7,788 nucleotides of DNA from JAYVJM01 sp043769275 (lineage in GTDB: Bacteria > Pseudomonadota > Gammaproteobacteria > Pseudomonadales > UBA7239), in the NCBI GenBank assembly GCA_043769275.1, contig JAYVJM010000093.1, forward strand, positions 1-7,788, written 5' to 3'. Made by a program: the position numbers and the translations under genes. Shown here piece after piece: positions 1-7,002 of this stretch. Positions within the stretch are counted from its first letter, which is position 1; each line of letters opens with the position of its first letter. The notes below the pieces were generated by a model. The model did no database searches. It was given only the letters and a program-made list of their open reading frames with translations, and was not told the DNA's origin.

Positions 1-57
1 AGCACCAAAAGTGCTCAACAAATAGTCGGTGTATAAATCAAGGTCGGCTTTTTTCAT
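1..57 (-). CDS. Transposase N-terminus, partial (cut by window start)
   Basis: Nineteen codons are visible from an ATG at 57, reading MKKADLDLYTDYLLSTFGA, before the window ends. An N-terminus of this type (K-x-DLDLYTDYLL-S-x-FG) resembles DDE transposases of IS4/IS701-like elements as I remember them; the family assignment is tentative because no catalytic residue is in view. An identical copy starts at 7731 on the other strand. The sequence upstream of the ATG (AAGCTTGCCGA) has no strong Shine-Dalgarno match. Confidence 0.6.
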   Translation of the reverse strand, partial: MKKADLDLYTDYLLSTFGA

Positions 58-96
58 TCGGCAAGCTTATCAGGGGAGGGTTGCGTAACATCAGTT
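1..96 (-). mobile_element. Insertion sequence end (left copy), running off the window
   Basis: These 96 bases are an exact reverse complement of 7692-7787, so they are one end of a multi-copy element. Identity stops abruptly at 96/97, which marks the IS boundary to within a base or two; an IS terminus beginning CTGATGTTACGC on the minus strand would put it near base 94. The element contains a short untranslated leader followed by a transposase start codon at 57. Only the transposase-proximal end is present, so neither the far terminus nor a target duplication can be seen. The insertion has cut into the TSUP permease gene next to it. Confidence 0.85.
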
Positions 97-393
97 AAAT
101 ATTTGGGTGGGCAAATTTAAATAACCGCCAACATAAGCCAATGGGAAGGACAAAATGGCAAACGGCCAAAACAGTTTCCATGAAAAATGCCCTGCACGCC
201 AAAACTGCCAAGCGCCGATACTCGCAACCAAAATATTTAACGCAAGAGCGGTTGGTTTGATTTCTGCTGGAGCGAGACTAAATAGTGTCATTACCGCGAT
301 ATAGCCAGAAGCGCCAGCGTGCCCAACGGATGAATAGAGAAATACTACACAAAACATTGCAAGTGATAAAAAAACTAGAAACTCTAATGGCAT
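91..393 (-). pseudogene. TSUP (TauE/SafE-type) permease, truncated by IS insertion
   Basis: The reading frame encodes 100 residues of a hydrophobic protein with the features of the TSUP/TauE-SafE family (sulfite or other organic anion export): an N-terminal membrane helix (about residues 5-25), the conserved stretch SSVGHAGASGY, then KPTALALNILVASIGAWQF and further hydrophobic segments. Family members normally have roughly 240-270 residues and eight or so helices, so more than half is missing. The last codons run into the IS end, and the TGA stop (91-93) is supplied by the IS terminus itself. The ATG at 393 is chosen because the protein begins there as family members do; the ribosome binding site is weak. 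The product is probably non-functional. The exact substrate cannot be told. Confidence 0.8.
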
Positions 394-520
394 GTAAGGC
401 TTTTTCTTTTGGGGTTTAGTGTTGTGCTCAGTGGCTGATTGGTTAGGGCTGATCGGCGAGCAAGCGCGAACGGTTTTGAGCGTTTTTTAAGCGGTGCTTT
501 TTGTATTAAATGCCGTCTGT

Positions 521-526
521 ATTATA
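521..526 (-). promoter_or_regulatory. Possible -10 box upstream of the TSUP gene
   Basis: The minus strand reads a perfect TATAAT here, about 130 bases upstream of the TSUP start codon. No convincing -35 box lies 16-18 bases further upstream (the bases there read GCGAGA), so this is only a candidate promoter. The rest of 394-618 contains no gene that I can support. It includes a bulged inverted repeat around 548-584 (CGCT and CCCC pairing with GGGG and AGCG) without a T-tract. Confidence 0.25.
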
Positions 527-618
527 AGTTCTTAAAGCTTCCCTCTCGCTTATACCCCGTAATAAAAAAGGGGCAAGAGCGTACACTTGCTGGCTGACTG
601 GTAGCGTGCGTATTTTTG

Positions 619-648
619 TTGACGCACTTACACACAGCCCCTTATAGT
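619..648 (+). promoter_or_regulatory. Sigma70-type promoter of the tRNA-Arg gene
   Basis: A -35 box TTGACG (619-624) and a -10 box TATAGT (643-648) are separated by 18 bases. They are followed by a GC-rich discriminator (ACGCGGCC), the usual composition at stringently controlled stable RNA promoters. The expected start is around 655, nine bases before the mature tRNA. A six-base inverted repeat, GTGCGT (606-611) and ACGCAC (622-627), overlaps the -35 box and may be chance. Confidence 0.65.
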
Positions 649-663
649 ACGCGGCCTCTGAAT

Positions 664-740
664 GCGCCCGTAGCTCAGCTGGATAGAGTACCTGGCTACG
701 AACCAGGTGGTCGGGAGTTCGAATCTCTCCGGGCGCGCCA
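664..740 (+). tRNA. tRNA-Arg, anticodon ACG
   Basis: The 77-base sequence folds as a complete cloverleaf. The acceptor stem GCGCCCG (664-670) pairs with CGGGCGC (730-736), followed by discriminator G and an encoded CCA (738-740). The anticodon stem CCTGG (691-695) pairs with CCAGG (703-707) around loop CTACGAA, giving anticodon ACG at 698-700, which reads CGN arginine codons after deamination to inosine. The T arm is GGGAG-TTCGAAT-CTCTC. A run of six T follows directly at 741-746 and may help terminate transcription. The 3' half is a typical attachment target for the recombinase encoded just downstream. Confidence 0.97.
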
Positions 741-752
741 TTTTTTATTTCC

Positions 753-775
753 GTCTGCTTGCTGCTTAGGCAGAC
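753..775. repeat. Short hairpin between the tRNA and the recombinase gene
   Basis: GTCTGC (753-758) and GCAGAC (770-775) form a six-base stem with an 11-base loop. There is no T-tract on the 3' side in either direction, so it is not a standard intrinsic terminator. It could be part of an arm-type site for the neighbouring integrase, or a weak bidirectional stop between the convergent tRNA and integrase genes. Confidence 0.3.
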
Positions 776-799
776 ACTTCAGGCGCAAAGCCTAAATAA

Positions 800-1933
800 T
801 CAATAATCCGCCGCCAACCTGGCTAGCTTTTCGGCATCTTCCCGTCGACGCACACCGCTGGATTTTGCATAAATCCGCGTTGTCTTGGGGTCGGCATGGC
901 CAAGTTCATCCTGCGTAGTTTCCAAAGATGCGCCAGCCATTAGCCGGTGCGTTGCGTTGGTGTGTCGCATCCAGTGCGTGGTCATTCGTGTAATGAGCAT
1001 CCGCATGTGCTCGTCTTCACAAGCGTTAGCTGCCCGCTTTCCAATAGTATGAATAATTAAACCGATGGCACGCGGCGTGAGCGGTTTGTTGCGGCGTGCC
1101 TTATTGACTGATGCGACCAGTGGACAATCCTCTGTTGGCACAGGGTATTTTTCCAAGTTAAGCGACTGCCGGTAATGCGCCAATTCCTGAAGCAGCATGG
1201 AATTAACTGTAACGAATCGCTCCTTGTTCCCCTTGCCTATCACCTGCAACAGCCAAGCCCTGTCTTTATAAAGGAAATCAGCCATGCGCCCATGCGCCGC
1301 CTCTTCCCGACGAATGCCGGTGTGATATAGCAAAGCAAATATCCAGCGCACACGTGCTGCATGTGCTTTTTCAAGCGGATTGCCTTGTGGCAGCGTTTGT
1401 AACCAACTCCAGAGCCAGTGCCAACTATCTATGTCAAGTAGTTTTGTCTGTGTGGTTTGCACCGTTACAGGCGGTTGAACAGAGAGGCGAAACACATTGC
1501 GCTGTATATATTCCGCATCTTGCAGGTAAGTACACATTTGCGCGAGCACGGTTCTAGCGTAGGCGATAGATTTGTTCGACAGCGAGCCTGCCAATACCTG
1601 TGTTGGCAGCAAGACTTCATCTTGGCGCGGTTTTATCGGCCTTATCCAGTGCTTTGGCGGATGCGCAAGGTGTTTGTAGAACAAGTGGACATCCTCCACC
1701 TTCATTTCCTTTAAGTTGATCTGTTGTTCACCGAGCCACAGCAACAAACGCACCGATTCACGGCGGTATGAATCAAAGGTATTGGCAGAGCGATTGCCTT
1801 TAGCACGCAGCCACGTCTGAACGGCTTCAGTATCAGTTTGAGCATCAATGGCGATGTCTTTAAGTCTTTCGCCAACGGCCGGTATCAGTGTCTGCGGTAA
1901 GTCGATCAATACATCATTCATGGGATAAAGCAC
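800..1933 (-). CDS. Tyrosine recombinase / integrase
   Basis: This 377-residue protein is a complete tyrosine recombinase, which cuts and rejoins DNA at a specific site through a tyrosine-DNA intermediate. An N-terminal SAM-like core-binding domain spans about residues 34-150. The catalytic domain (about 165-370) has Arg208 in TGIRREE, Lys in GKGNKER (233-239), His320 and Arg323 in HWMRHT, His346 in LGHADPKTT, and nucleophile Tyr355 in RIYAK, so it should be active. The gene starts at GTG 1933; an in-frame ATG at 1921 is an equally good alternative, and neither has a clear Shine-Dalgarno site. It lies convergent to tRNA-Arg with 59 bases between, which suggests integration into that tRNA. No excisionase gene is visible. 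It could instead be a stand-alone chromosomal recombinase. Confidence 0.93.
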   Translation of the reverse strand: MLYPMNDVLIDLPQTLIPAVGERLKDIAIDAQTDTEAVQTWLRAKGNRSANTFDSYRRESVRLLLWLGEQQINLKEMKVEDVHLFYKHLAHPPKHWIRPIKPRQDEVLLPTQVLAGSLSNKSIAYARTVLAQMCTYLQDAEYIQRNVFRLSVQPPVTVQTTQTKLLDIDSWHWLWSWLQTLPQGNPLEKAHAARVRWIFALLYHTGIRREEAAHGRMADFLYKDRAWLLQVIGKGNKERFVTVNSMLLQELAHYRQSLNLEKYPVPTEDCPLVASVNKARRNKPLTPRAIGLIIHTIGKRAANACEDEHMRMLITRMTTHWMRHTNATHRLMAGASLETTQDELGHADPKTTRIYAKSSGVRRREDAEKLARLAADY

Positions 1934-2089
1934 ACCGGTTTGTTTGGTAAAAGCCTACAAGAAAAACGTATAACTGCGAGCGCGATGGCCATAGTAGCCG
2001 CCAACCTATCCAAATAGCATTTTTTTGCTTTCGGTATGCGTCGCTCATTTTTTGTTAGTGCCTGTACAAAAAAAGGAATGGGCACGCTC
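1934..2089. other. Intergenic region between signalling operon and integrase
   Basis: These 156 bases separate two genes transcribed in the same direction. They contain several A/T runs and a weak inverted repeat (GTGCC and GGCAC on the minus strand, with a long T-rich loop, roughly 2056-2086), which might slow transcription after the signalling operon. I find no convincing intrinsic terminator and no convincing promoter for the integrase. Confidence 0.4.
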
Positions 2090-3880
2090 TTATTTTGGTT
2101 GTTTTGTATCTGGCTTTGGCGGCACAAGGCTTGCTGCTCCATCATCAAGTGGTGAGTCAGGCAGCAAATTCAGAAACTTCGCAGCAAAATCTTCTGCAGG
2201 CATTGGTCTTGCGAAATAATAACCTTGCAAAATATTGCAGCCTTTATCGCGACAGAAGTTTGCATGCTCTCGCGTTTCTACTCCTTCTGCCACAACAGTC
2301 AGGTCTAGCGCCCGCGCAAAGTGAATAATGGCAGCCAATAATCGCTCGCTATGCTTGCTTTGGCCTATGGTTGATACAAATCCCTTATCAACCTTCAAAA
2401 CACGCACAGGAAATAACTTGAGATGCTGTAGAGATGAATAGCCTGTACCAAAATCATCCAGCGACAGTGTGACACCCAGCGCCACGAGCTGCTCAAGAAT
2501 AAAAACAACGTACTCTGGATCAGCGATCAACGCACTTTCGGTGATTTCAAGCTCAAGGCAATCTGGCTCCAGCTGACTTTCTGAGAGGATTTGTGAAACA
2601 GTGCTCAGTAAATTTTCATTAAGTATCTGGATAGCGGAAAGATTAACCGCAACAGTTAAGCGCAACTCTGGCGAAACAAAGCGCTGTTTCCAAGCTTTTA
2701 GTTGCAGGCAGGCTGTACGTAAAACCCATTCGCCTATAGGGATGATCAAACCCGTATCTTCGGCAACCACCATAAACTTATCTGGCGTCAACAAGCCCCG
2801 TTGAGGATGCTTCCAACGCAAAAGCGCTTCCATGCCAACAATTTCTTCGTTTTCTGCCGACACTTGCGCTTGGTAGTAAAGCACAAGCTGTTGCTGCGCT
2901 AGTGCGGTTTTCAATTCTGGCACGCTGTTGGCATGCTGCTCTATAGCTTTTTGCTGCGCCTCTGAATAAAAGCTTGCTCGATTAGAGCCATCTTTTTTGG
3001 CCGTTTGCACGGCAATTTCAGCGCACCGTATTAAATCTTCTGCACTTTGCGCATCGCCTAAAAACGCTACAACGCCCATGCTGGCAGTCACTACTAGCTC
3101 AACGGAGTTGATGATAATAGGTGTCTGTAACGCAGCCAGAGCGCGTGCGACCAGCAAATTAGCCTGCGCTGTGTGCCCTAAGCTCTGCGCTAATATCACA
3201 AATTTATCATCACCTAACCTAGCCAACGTATCGCTCTTGCGCGTGGTCAATGCCAAGCGTTGCGCGAGGTGCTTCAGCACTTCATCGCCTGCGGCATACC
3301 CCATTGAGTCATTGATTCGCTTAAAGTGATCCAAATCTAACAGTAACAGCGCTAGTGGAGTTTGGTTGCGCTGCGCTCTTGCAATGGCTTGCTGCAGACT
3401 TAGTTCAAAACTGTAGCGGCTCGCCAGCCCCGTTAGGCGATCGCGCTCCACCATACGGCGCAAATGCTCATAGTTGTCATAGAGCGCTTCTTCCATGCTA
3501 TGGCGCTGCTTGGCTTGACGAATAGCCCGAGACAATCGCCTGCCATTGACTTCATCTTTCAGCAGAAAGTCTTGCGCGCCAGCTTCAATACACTGCTCTG
3601 CTAAGGCTTCATCTTCTAGCCGACTTATCATGATAATGGCCGAATGCCTGCCGGTGTCTGCACGCAGCAAGGTCAATACATCTAAGCCACTTTGATCGGG
3701 AAGATTGTAATCAAGCAAAATTGCATCAAAAGTCTGGGAACAAGCCTTCCGCAATCCATCGGCCGCCGTACTAGCCTCTGTAATTTCAACCCGCAAAGGG
3801 CTTTTACTCAAAGCGCGCGCAATGCTGATGCGGTCAAGCTCGTCGTCATCAATCAGCAGCAATTGTAAAATCTTGCTCAT
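2090..3880 (-). CDS. REC-GGDEF-EAL response regulator, predicted cyclic di-GMP phosphodiesterase
   Basis: The 596-residue cytoplasmic protein has three domains. The receiver (1-125) keeps the acidic pocket D11-D13, phosphoacceptor Asp57 and Lys108. The GGDEF domain (about 135-305) keeps DRLTGLASR and LDLDHFKRINDSMGYAAGDEVL, but its signature is GDDKF (223-227): the second Gly and the conserved Glu are replaced, so cyclase activity is unlikely. An RxxD-type inhibitory site (R214-K-S-D217) survives at the right spacing. The EAL domain (about 320-570) has all expected catalytic and metal residues: E351 in EAL, N413, E445, DD475-476 in DDFGTGYSSL, K496, E532 and Q552. It should hydrolyse cyclic di-GMP under control of phosphorylation. 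The ATG at 3880 is preferred over an upstream TTG (3937) because an AAAGAGA site precedes it by six bases. It is the last gene of the operon. Confidence 0.93.
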   Translation of the reverse strand: MSKILQLLLIDDDELDRISIARALSKSPLRVEITEASTAADGLRKACSQTFDAILLDYNLPDQSGLDVLTLLRADTGRHSAIIMISRLEDEALAEQCIEAGAQDFLLKDEVNGRRLSRAIRQAKQRHSMEEALYDNYEHLRRMVERDRLTGLASRYSFELSLQQAIARAQRNQTPLALLLLDLDHFKRINDSMGYAAGDEVLKHLAQRLALTTRKSDTLARLGDDKFVILAQSLGHTAQANLLVARALAALQTPIIINSVELVVTASMGVVAFLGDAQSAEDLIRCAEIAVQTAKKDGSNRASFYSEAQQKAIEQHANSVPELKTALAQQQLVLYYQAQVSAENEEIVGMEALLRWKHPQRGLLTPDKFMVVAEDTGLIIPIGEWVLRTACLQLKAWKQRFVSPELRLTVAVNLSAIQILNENLLSTVSQILSESQLEPDCLELEITESALIADPEYVVFILEQLVALGVTLSLDDFGTGYSSLQHLKLFPVRVLKVDKGFVSTIGQSKHSERLLAAIIHFARALDLTVVAEGVETREHANFCRDKGCNILQGYYFARPMPAEDFAAKFLNLLPDSPLDDGAASLVPPKPDTKQPK

Positions 3881-3886
3881 CGGCAA

Positions 3887-3893
3887 TCTCTTT
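3887..3893 (-). promoter_or_regulatory. Ribosome binding site fixing the REC-GGDEF-EAL start
   Basis: AAAGAGA on the minus strand ends six bases before the ATG at 3880 and overlaps the stop codon of the preceding receiver gene, suggesting translational coupling. The longer frame would begin at a TTG inside the upstream gene, with extra residues unlike any receiver N-terminus. Confidence 0.6.
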
Positions 3894-4341
3894 AGGAGAT
3901 GCAGTGCTGTTGATTGGGCAATTCGACTACACGCCAATAATGCTCAAGGAAACGCGCCAGCAGATGGAAGCCCTCTCCTGCTCGCTGTTTGACAATATAG
4001 CCTGCGGCTTGCTGTTGATACGCGGCGTGCTTATCACTCGCTCGCGCCGATGTGCTTAGAATGAATACAACTGAGCCATTAAGCTGCGCATCCGACCGCA
4101 GTTCCTGCAAAAACTCGATGCCATTCATGCGAGGCATATTAATATCCAGCAAAATCAGGTACGGCTGCTGCAAGCTTCCGTCGCGCAAAATAGCTAACGC
4201 ATCCAACCCGTCGTGGGCACGGATTACAGGGTTAACAATGCCGTGCGTATTGAGTGCGCGCTGTATGCCTGCCGCATCAACATCGTCGTCATCGACCAAA
4301 AGAATGTGCGCTTTTTCATAAACTTGAGGAGGTATGCTCAT
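3892..4341 (-). CDS. Single-domain response regulator (Rcp1/CheY-like)
   Basis: This 149-residue protein consists of one receiver domain and no output domain. It carries the acidic pocket D17-D19 (LLVDDDDVD), phosphoacceptor Asp66 (LLDINMPRMNGIEFL), switch Ser/Thr 96-98 (ILSTSA) and Lys118 (GYIVK). The C-terminal HYWRVVELPN segment is typical of the stand-alone receivers (Rcp1 group) found beside membrane or phytochrome-type histidine kinases. Such proteins act through protein contacts or as phosphate shuttles or sinks. The start at 4341 overlaps the 3' end of the kinase gene by 26 bases and has a GAGGAAA site seven bases upstream. It sits between the kinase and the EAL protein, so the most likely role is sharing phosphate with, or tuning, the EAL branch. 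Confidence 0.92.
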   Translation of the reverse strand: MSIPPQVYEKAHILLVDDDDVDAAGIQRALNTHGIVNPVIRAHDGLDALAILRDGSLQQPYLILLDINMPRMNGIEFLQELRSDAQLNGSVVFILSTSARASDKHAAYQQQAAGYIVKQRAGEGFHLLARFLEHYWRVVELPNQQHCIS

Positions 4342-6094
4342 CTAGGTATTTCCTCATGCGTTCTTCATCGGGCCATGTAAACTGAAAACAACTGCCAGAG
4401 TGTCCATCTGAAACTACAGAAATGGAGCCGGTAAATATCTCAACGGTTTTTTTAACCATGGCCAAACCCATGCCGCTGCCCTCCACGTCATCTCGGGGGC
4501 GCAAGGTTTTAAATAGCTCAAAAACACGCGACTGGTGTTGCGGCGCAATACCGGGCCCGTCGTCGCGCACGTCGAATTGATAGCAGCCTTCTAGGCGAGC
4601 AGCACTGACGCTAATATGTCCCTGCGCTTTATCGTGATGTTTGATGGCATTAGAGAGCAAATTACGAAATACCAGCTCCAACGGAATAATCAGCGTCTTG
4701 AATACGGGCATATCCGCAGAAACAGACAACGTCATTGGAATTTTAGGGGCAAGCAGCTCGAAGATATTACGCACCAAATGACCGCTATCAACATCAACCA
4801 ACTCTTTGCTTACATGGCCAACCTGCGCATAACTCAGCAGATCATCTAGCAGCTTTTCCATGCGGTTGATGCGTACACGCATCAAGGAAAGGTGCTTTTG
4901 TGTGTTGGGGTCTAGGCTGCTGGCAAGGTCGTCACTAATCCATGACGCAAGCTGGTCTATGCCGCGCAGTGGTGCCTTGAGGTCGTGCGATGCGGTATAG
5001 GCAAATAATTCCAACTCATTATTGCTTTTCGCCAGCTCGCCGTTAAGCACATCAAGTCGCTGATGGCTTTCTGTTAGCGCCTGCGTGCGCTGAAACACAG
5101 TTTCTTCCAAATGCGCATTGATATCTTTGAGACGCATATCTGCGTCATTGCGCTCTCGCACAATCGCAGAAAACACCATCATGGTTAACGTGATAACAGC
5201 AATAAAAGCCTGCACCGCTAATAACGTTTCATTGACGGATGGGCGCGAGAATGCGCCTTTCCCGCCTATGGTAATGATGATGGCGATAATGGAAATCAGT
5301 GAAAGGGCACTAAAGGCCGTACGCTGAGAGCAAAAAAAGACGGCATACAAAATAAGGGGCATTAAAAAAATTGGGAGCCCAAACTTGCCGCTAAAAACCA
5401 AGTAACTCAATACAATCGTGGTGCAGAGCAGGGATAAATCACGCAAAAACAGCTTGGCATCCCAGCGCGTAGGGTGTTCTCGATACCAAAGTAACAGGAG
5501 TGGCGTAACGGTTACAACGCCTACAAAATTACTAATCCCCCAAGTCAACCAAGCCAATGGATACATATCAGGAGGCGTAATGTCGCTAGCCAGTAGAGTC
5601 ACCGTTCCTATCGTAGAGCCGCCCAGACTCGTCAGCGCGCTCACGACCCAAAATAAAATGACATCACGGACATTTGCAAAGCGTGTATCGACTCTCGCCA
5701 ACTTCAATAATTGCAAGCTGAGCAATGAGGGCAATGTACTGGCTAAACAGAGAGCTAGCGCGATAACAAAGGCTTTTGGTGGCTCCGTCGTCTTTGTTGC
5801 GTTTTCGACAAGCAAATCCAGAAAAAACGTAGCAAATGTCCCCAGCGCAATGCCCAGCCATACTTGCCGTCCAAACAACAACAGCACAGCCAACGCAAAA
5901 CCAGAGGCAGGCCATATCGGCGTGGATGTCGTGTTTTTAATGGCGAGAAGCAGGCTGAAGTTGGCGATAAGAAAATACAATAAAGCAACGCCAATAATGA
6001 GTAAAAACGTGCGCAGGGCTACGGGGATAGTGAACAATTTTTGACGTGCACCTGAAATGGCAGGCGCCCATATCAACCTATATTTGCTCAACAC
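4316..6094 (-). CDS. MASE1-domain membrane sensor histidine kinase
   Basis: This inner-membrane kinase is about 592 residues long. Residues 26-312 form a MASE1-type sensor of multiple hydrophobic helices, with the characteristic PIWPASGFALAVLLLFG and SNFVGVVTVTPLLLLW regions. A coiled-coil linker (about 313-360) leads to a HisKA domain with phosphorylation site His370 in ASHDLKAPLR. The ATPase domain has the N box (NLLSNAIKHH, 478-487), G1 (DDGPGIA, about 511-517), F box (VFELFKTL) and G2 (GSGMGLA, 539-545). All catalytic motifs are intact. The MASE1 signal is not known. GTG 6094 is preferred because AAGGAG lies eight bases before it; GTG 6100 would leave only two bases and adds two residues. 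It heads a three-gene operon and probably phosphorylates one or both downstream receivers. Confidence 0.95.
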   Translation of the reverse strand: MLSKYRLIWAPAISGARQKLFTIPVALRTFLLIIGVALLYFLIANFSLLLAIKNTTSTPIWPASGFALAVLLLFGRQVWLGIALGTFATFFLDLLVENATKTTEPPKAFVIALALCLASTLPSLLSLQLLKLARVDTRFANVRDVILFWVVSALTSLGGSTIGTVTLLASDITPPDMYPLAWLTWGISNFVGVVTVTPLLLLWYREHPTRWDAKLFLRDLSLLCTTIVLSYLVFSGKFGLPIFLMPLILYAVFFCSQRTAFSALSLISIIAIIITIGGKGAFSRPSVNETLLAVQAFIAVITLTMMVFSAIVRERNDADMRLKDINAHLEETVFQRTQALTESHQRLDVLNGELAKSNNELELFAYTASHDLKAPLRGIDQLASWISDDLASSLDPNTQKHLSLMRVRINRMEKLLDDLLSYAQVGHVSKELVDVDSGHLVRNIFELLAPKIPMTLSVSADMPVFKTLIIPLELVFRNLLSNAIKHHDKAQGHISVSAARLEGCYQFDVRDDGPGIAPQHQSRVFELFKTLRPRDDVEGSGMGLAMVKKTVEIFTGSISVVSDGHSGSCFQFTWPDEERMRKYLDEHTSSSL

Positions 6095-6102
6095 CCTCAC
6101 AT

Positions 6103-6108
6103 CTCCTT
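6103..6108 (-). promoter_or_regulatory. Shine-Dalgarno site of the histidine kinase gene
   Basis: AAGGAG on the minus strand. Its distance of eight bases to the GTG at 6094, against two bases to the GTG at 6100, favours the shorter start. Confidence 0.65.
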
Positions 6109-6372
6109 ATGGCTCAATAGCCCTGCGCTACCGGCACATCTCCTGTGCAGGCAACTGGATTAACTCTAGTTCAGAAAGCCGTGCATGCAAGCGCACACGG
6201 AAAGGAACCACCGCTATATGTGACGTGCAGCAAGTACACGCAGCCATCTCCACTACACTTTTCTATTATGGTAAGTAATGCTTATGCTTCGACGATCTAA
6301 CTGCTGTTTGGGTGGCAGAGAAGAGCACCAAGAAGACAATGGATAGACGTACCATGGCGACTTTCTAACGCA
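6109..6372. promoter_or_regulatory. Divergent intergenic region between kinase operon and PqiA-like gene
   Basis: About 280 bases lie between the two start codons, and promoters for both directions should be here because the genes diverge. I cannot pick out a convincing pair of -35 and -10 boxes. Isolated A/T-rich candidates around 6262-6270 (TATTAT on plus, CATAAT on minus) lack matching -35 boxes. A nine-codon frame at 6339-6368 ends shortly before the PqiA-like gene but has no good ribosome binding site. No other gene is supported here. Confidence 0.4.
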
Positions 6373-6384
6373 GAGGGGTCAGTA

Positions 6385-7002
6385 ATGCCAACCCAACATT
6401 TAACGGCCTGTGCTCAGTGCGATTTACTGCTAGAAGACCAGTCAGCGCAGGTGGCCTGTAAGTTGCTGTGCCCACGTTGCGGCTACGTTCTGCATGAGGG
6501 AAAACCTAGCAGCGTACTGAGGGCGCTCCTGTTATCCAGCATCGGGCTTTGCCTGCTCGGCCCCGCCACAGGCTTGCCCCTAATGGTATTGTCGATGGCG
6601 GGCATCCATACCGAGCTATCTGTTGTGCAGGGTATTTTGCACCTGGCTAATTCCGGCTTTCCCTATGTGGCAGGCTTGGTAACGGTGCTTACCCTGCTCG
6701 CACCCTTCGTGAGTTTGTGGTTATTATTTGCGGCAAGCCTGACGCTCCACCTTGGGCATCGCTCGGCTTGGCTACCCGTTTTGTTACGCGTGAATCACCA
6801 CGTACGCGAATGGGCGATGCTGGAAGTGTTTCTGTTCAGCGCACTAGTCGCCATGGTGAAGCTCCGTGATATGGTCTCTCTACTGCCAGGCTCTGGGCTA
6901 TGGTGCTTTTCTGTCCTGATGGTAACTACCCTGCTAATTAGAAGCAGTGTCGATGAGCATGAGTTCTGGCTGGCATGGGAAAAGCTGCAAAAACGCAGAT
7001 AA
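6385..7002 (+). CDS. PqiA-like (paraquat-inducible protein A family) integral membrane protein, single half
   Basis: This 205-residue inner-membrane protein begins with a zinc-ribbon-like cluster, Cys9-x2-Cys12 and Cys29-x2-Cys32 (CPRCGY). Four predicted membrane helices follow (about 46-71, 92-123, 142-160 and 170-188). The GLPLMVLSM-x-GI segment, the SGFPYVAGLV loop and WAMLEVFLFSALVAMVKL are hallmarks of the PqiA/YebS family, which works with MCE proteins (PqiB/YebT) in lipid transport between the envelope membranes. E. coli PqiA has two such halves in about 417 residues; this protein has one. No second half, pqiB or pqiC follows, so it is an orphan here. The ATG at 6385 has GAGGGG six bases upstream. 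The family call is firm; the function without partners is unknown. Confidence 0.88.
   Translation: MPTQHLTACAQCDLLLEDQSAQVACKLLCPRCGYVLHEGKPSSVLRALLLSSIGLCLLGPATGLPLMVLSMAGIHTELSVVQGILHLANSGFPYVAGLVTVLTLLAPFVSLWLLFAASLTLHLGHRSAWLPVLLRVNHHVREWAMLEVFLFSALVAMVKLRDMVSLLPGSGLWCFSVLMVTTLLIRSSVDEHEFWLAWEKLQKRR

Noticed and set aside
1918..2148. A 76-codon minus-strand frame between the integrase and the EAL gene
   Set aside because: It overlaps the 3' end of the REC-GGDEF-EAL gene and the 5' end of the integrase gene in another frame, has no recognisable domain and no good ribosome binding site.
5418..6044. A 208-codon plus-strand frame opposite the histidine kinase
   Set aside because: It is antisense to the MASE1 coding region; its composition is that of a reverse-complemented membrane protein and it matches no family that I know.
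6339..6368. A nine-codon frame (MDRRTMATF) just upstream of the PqiA-like gene, as a possible leader peptide
   Set aside because: It has no strong ribosome binding site, no attenuator hairpins are visible after it, and a frame this short is expected by chance.
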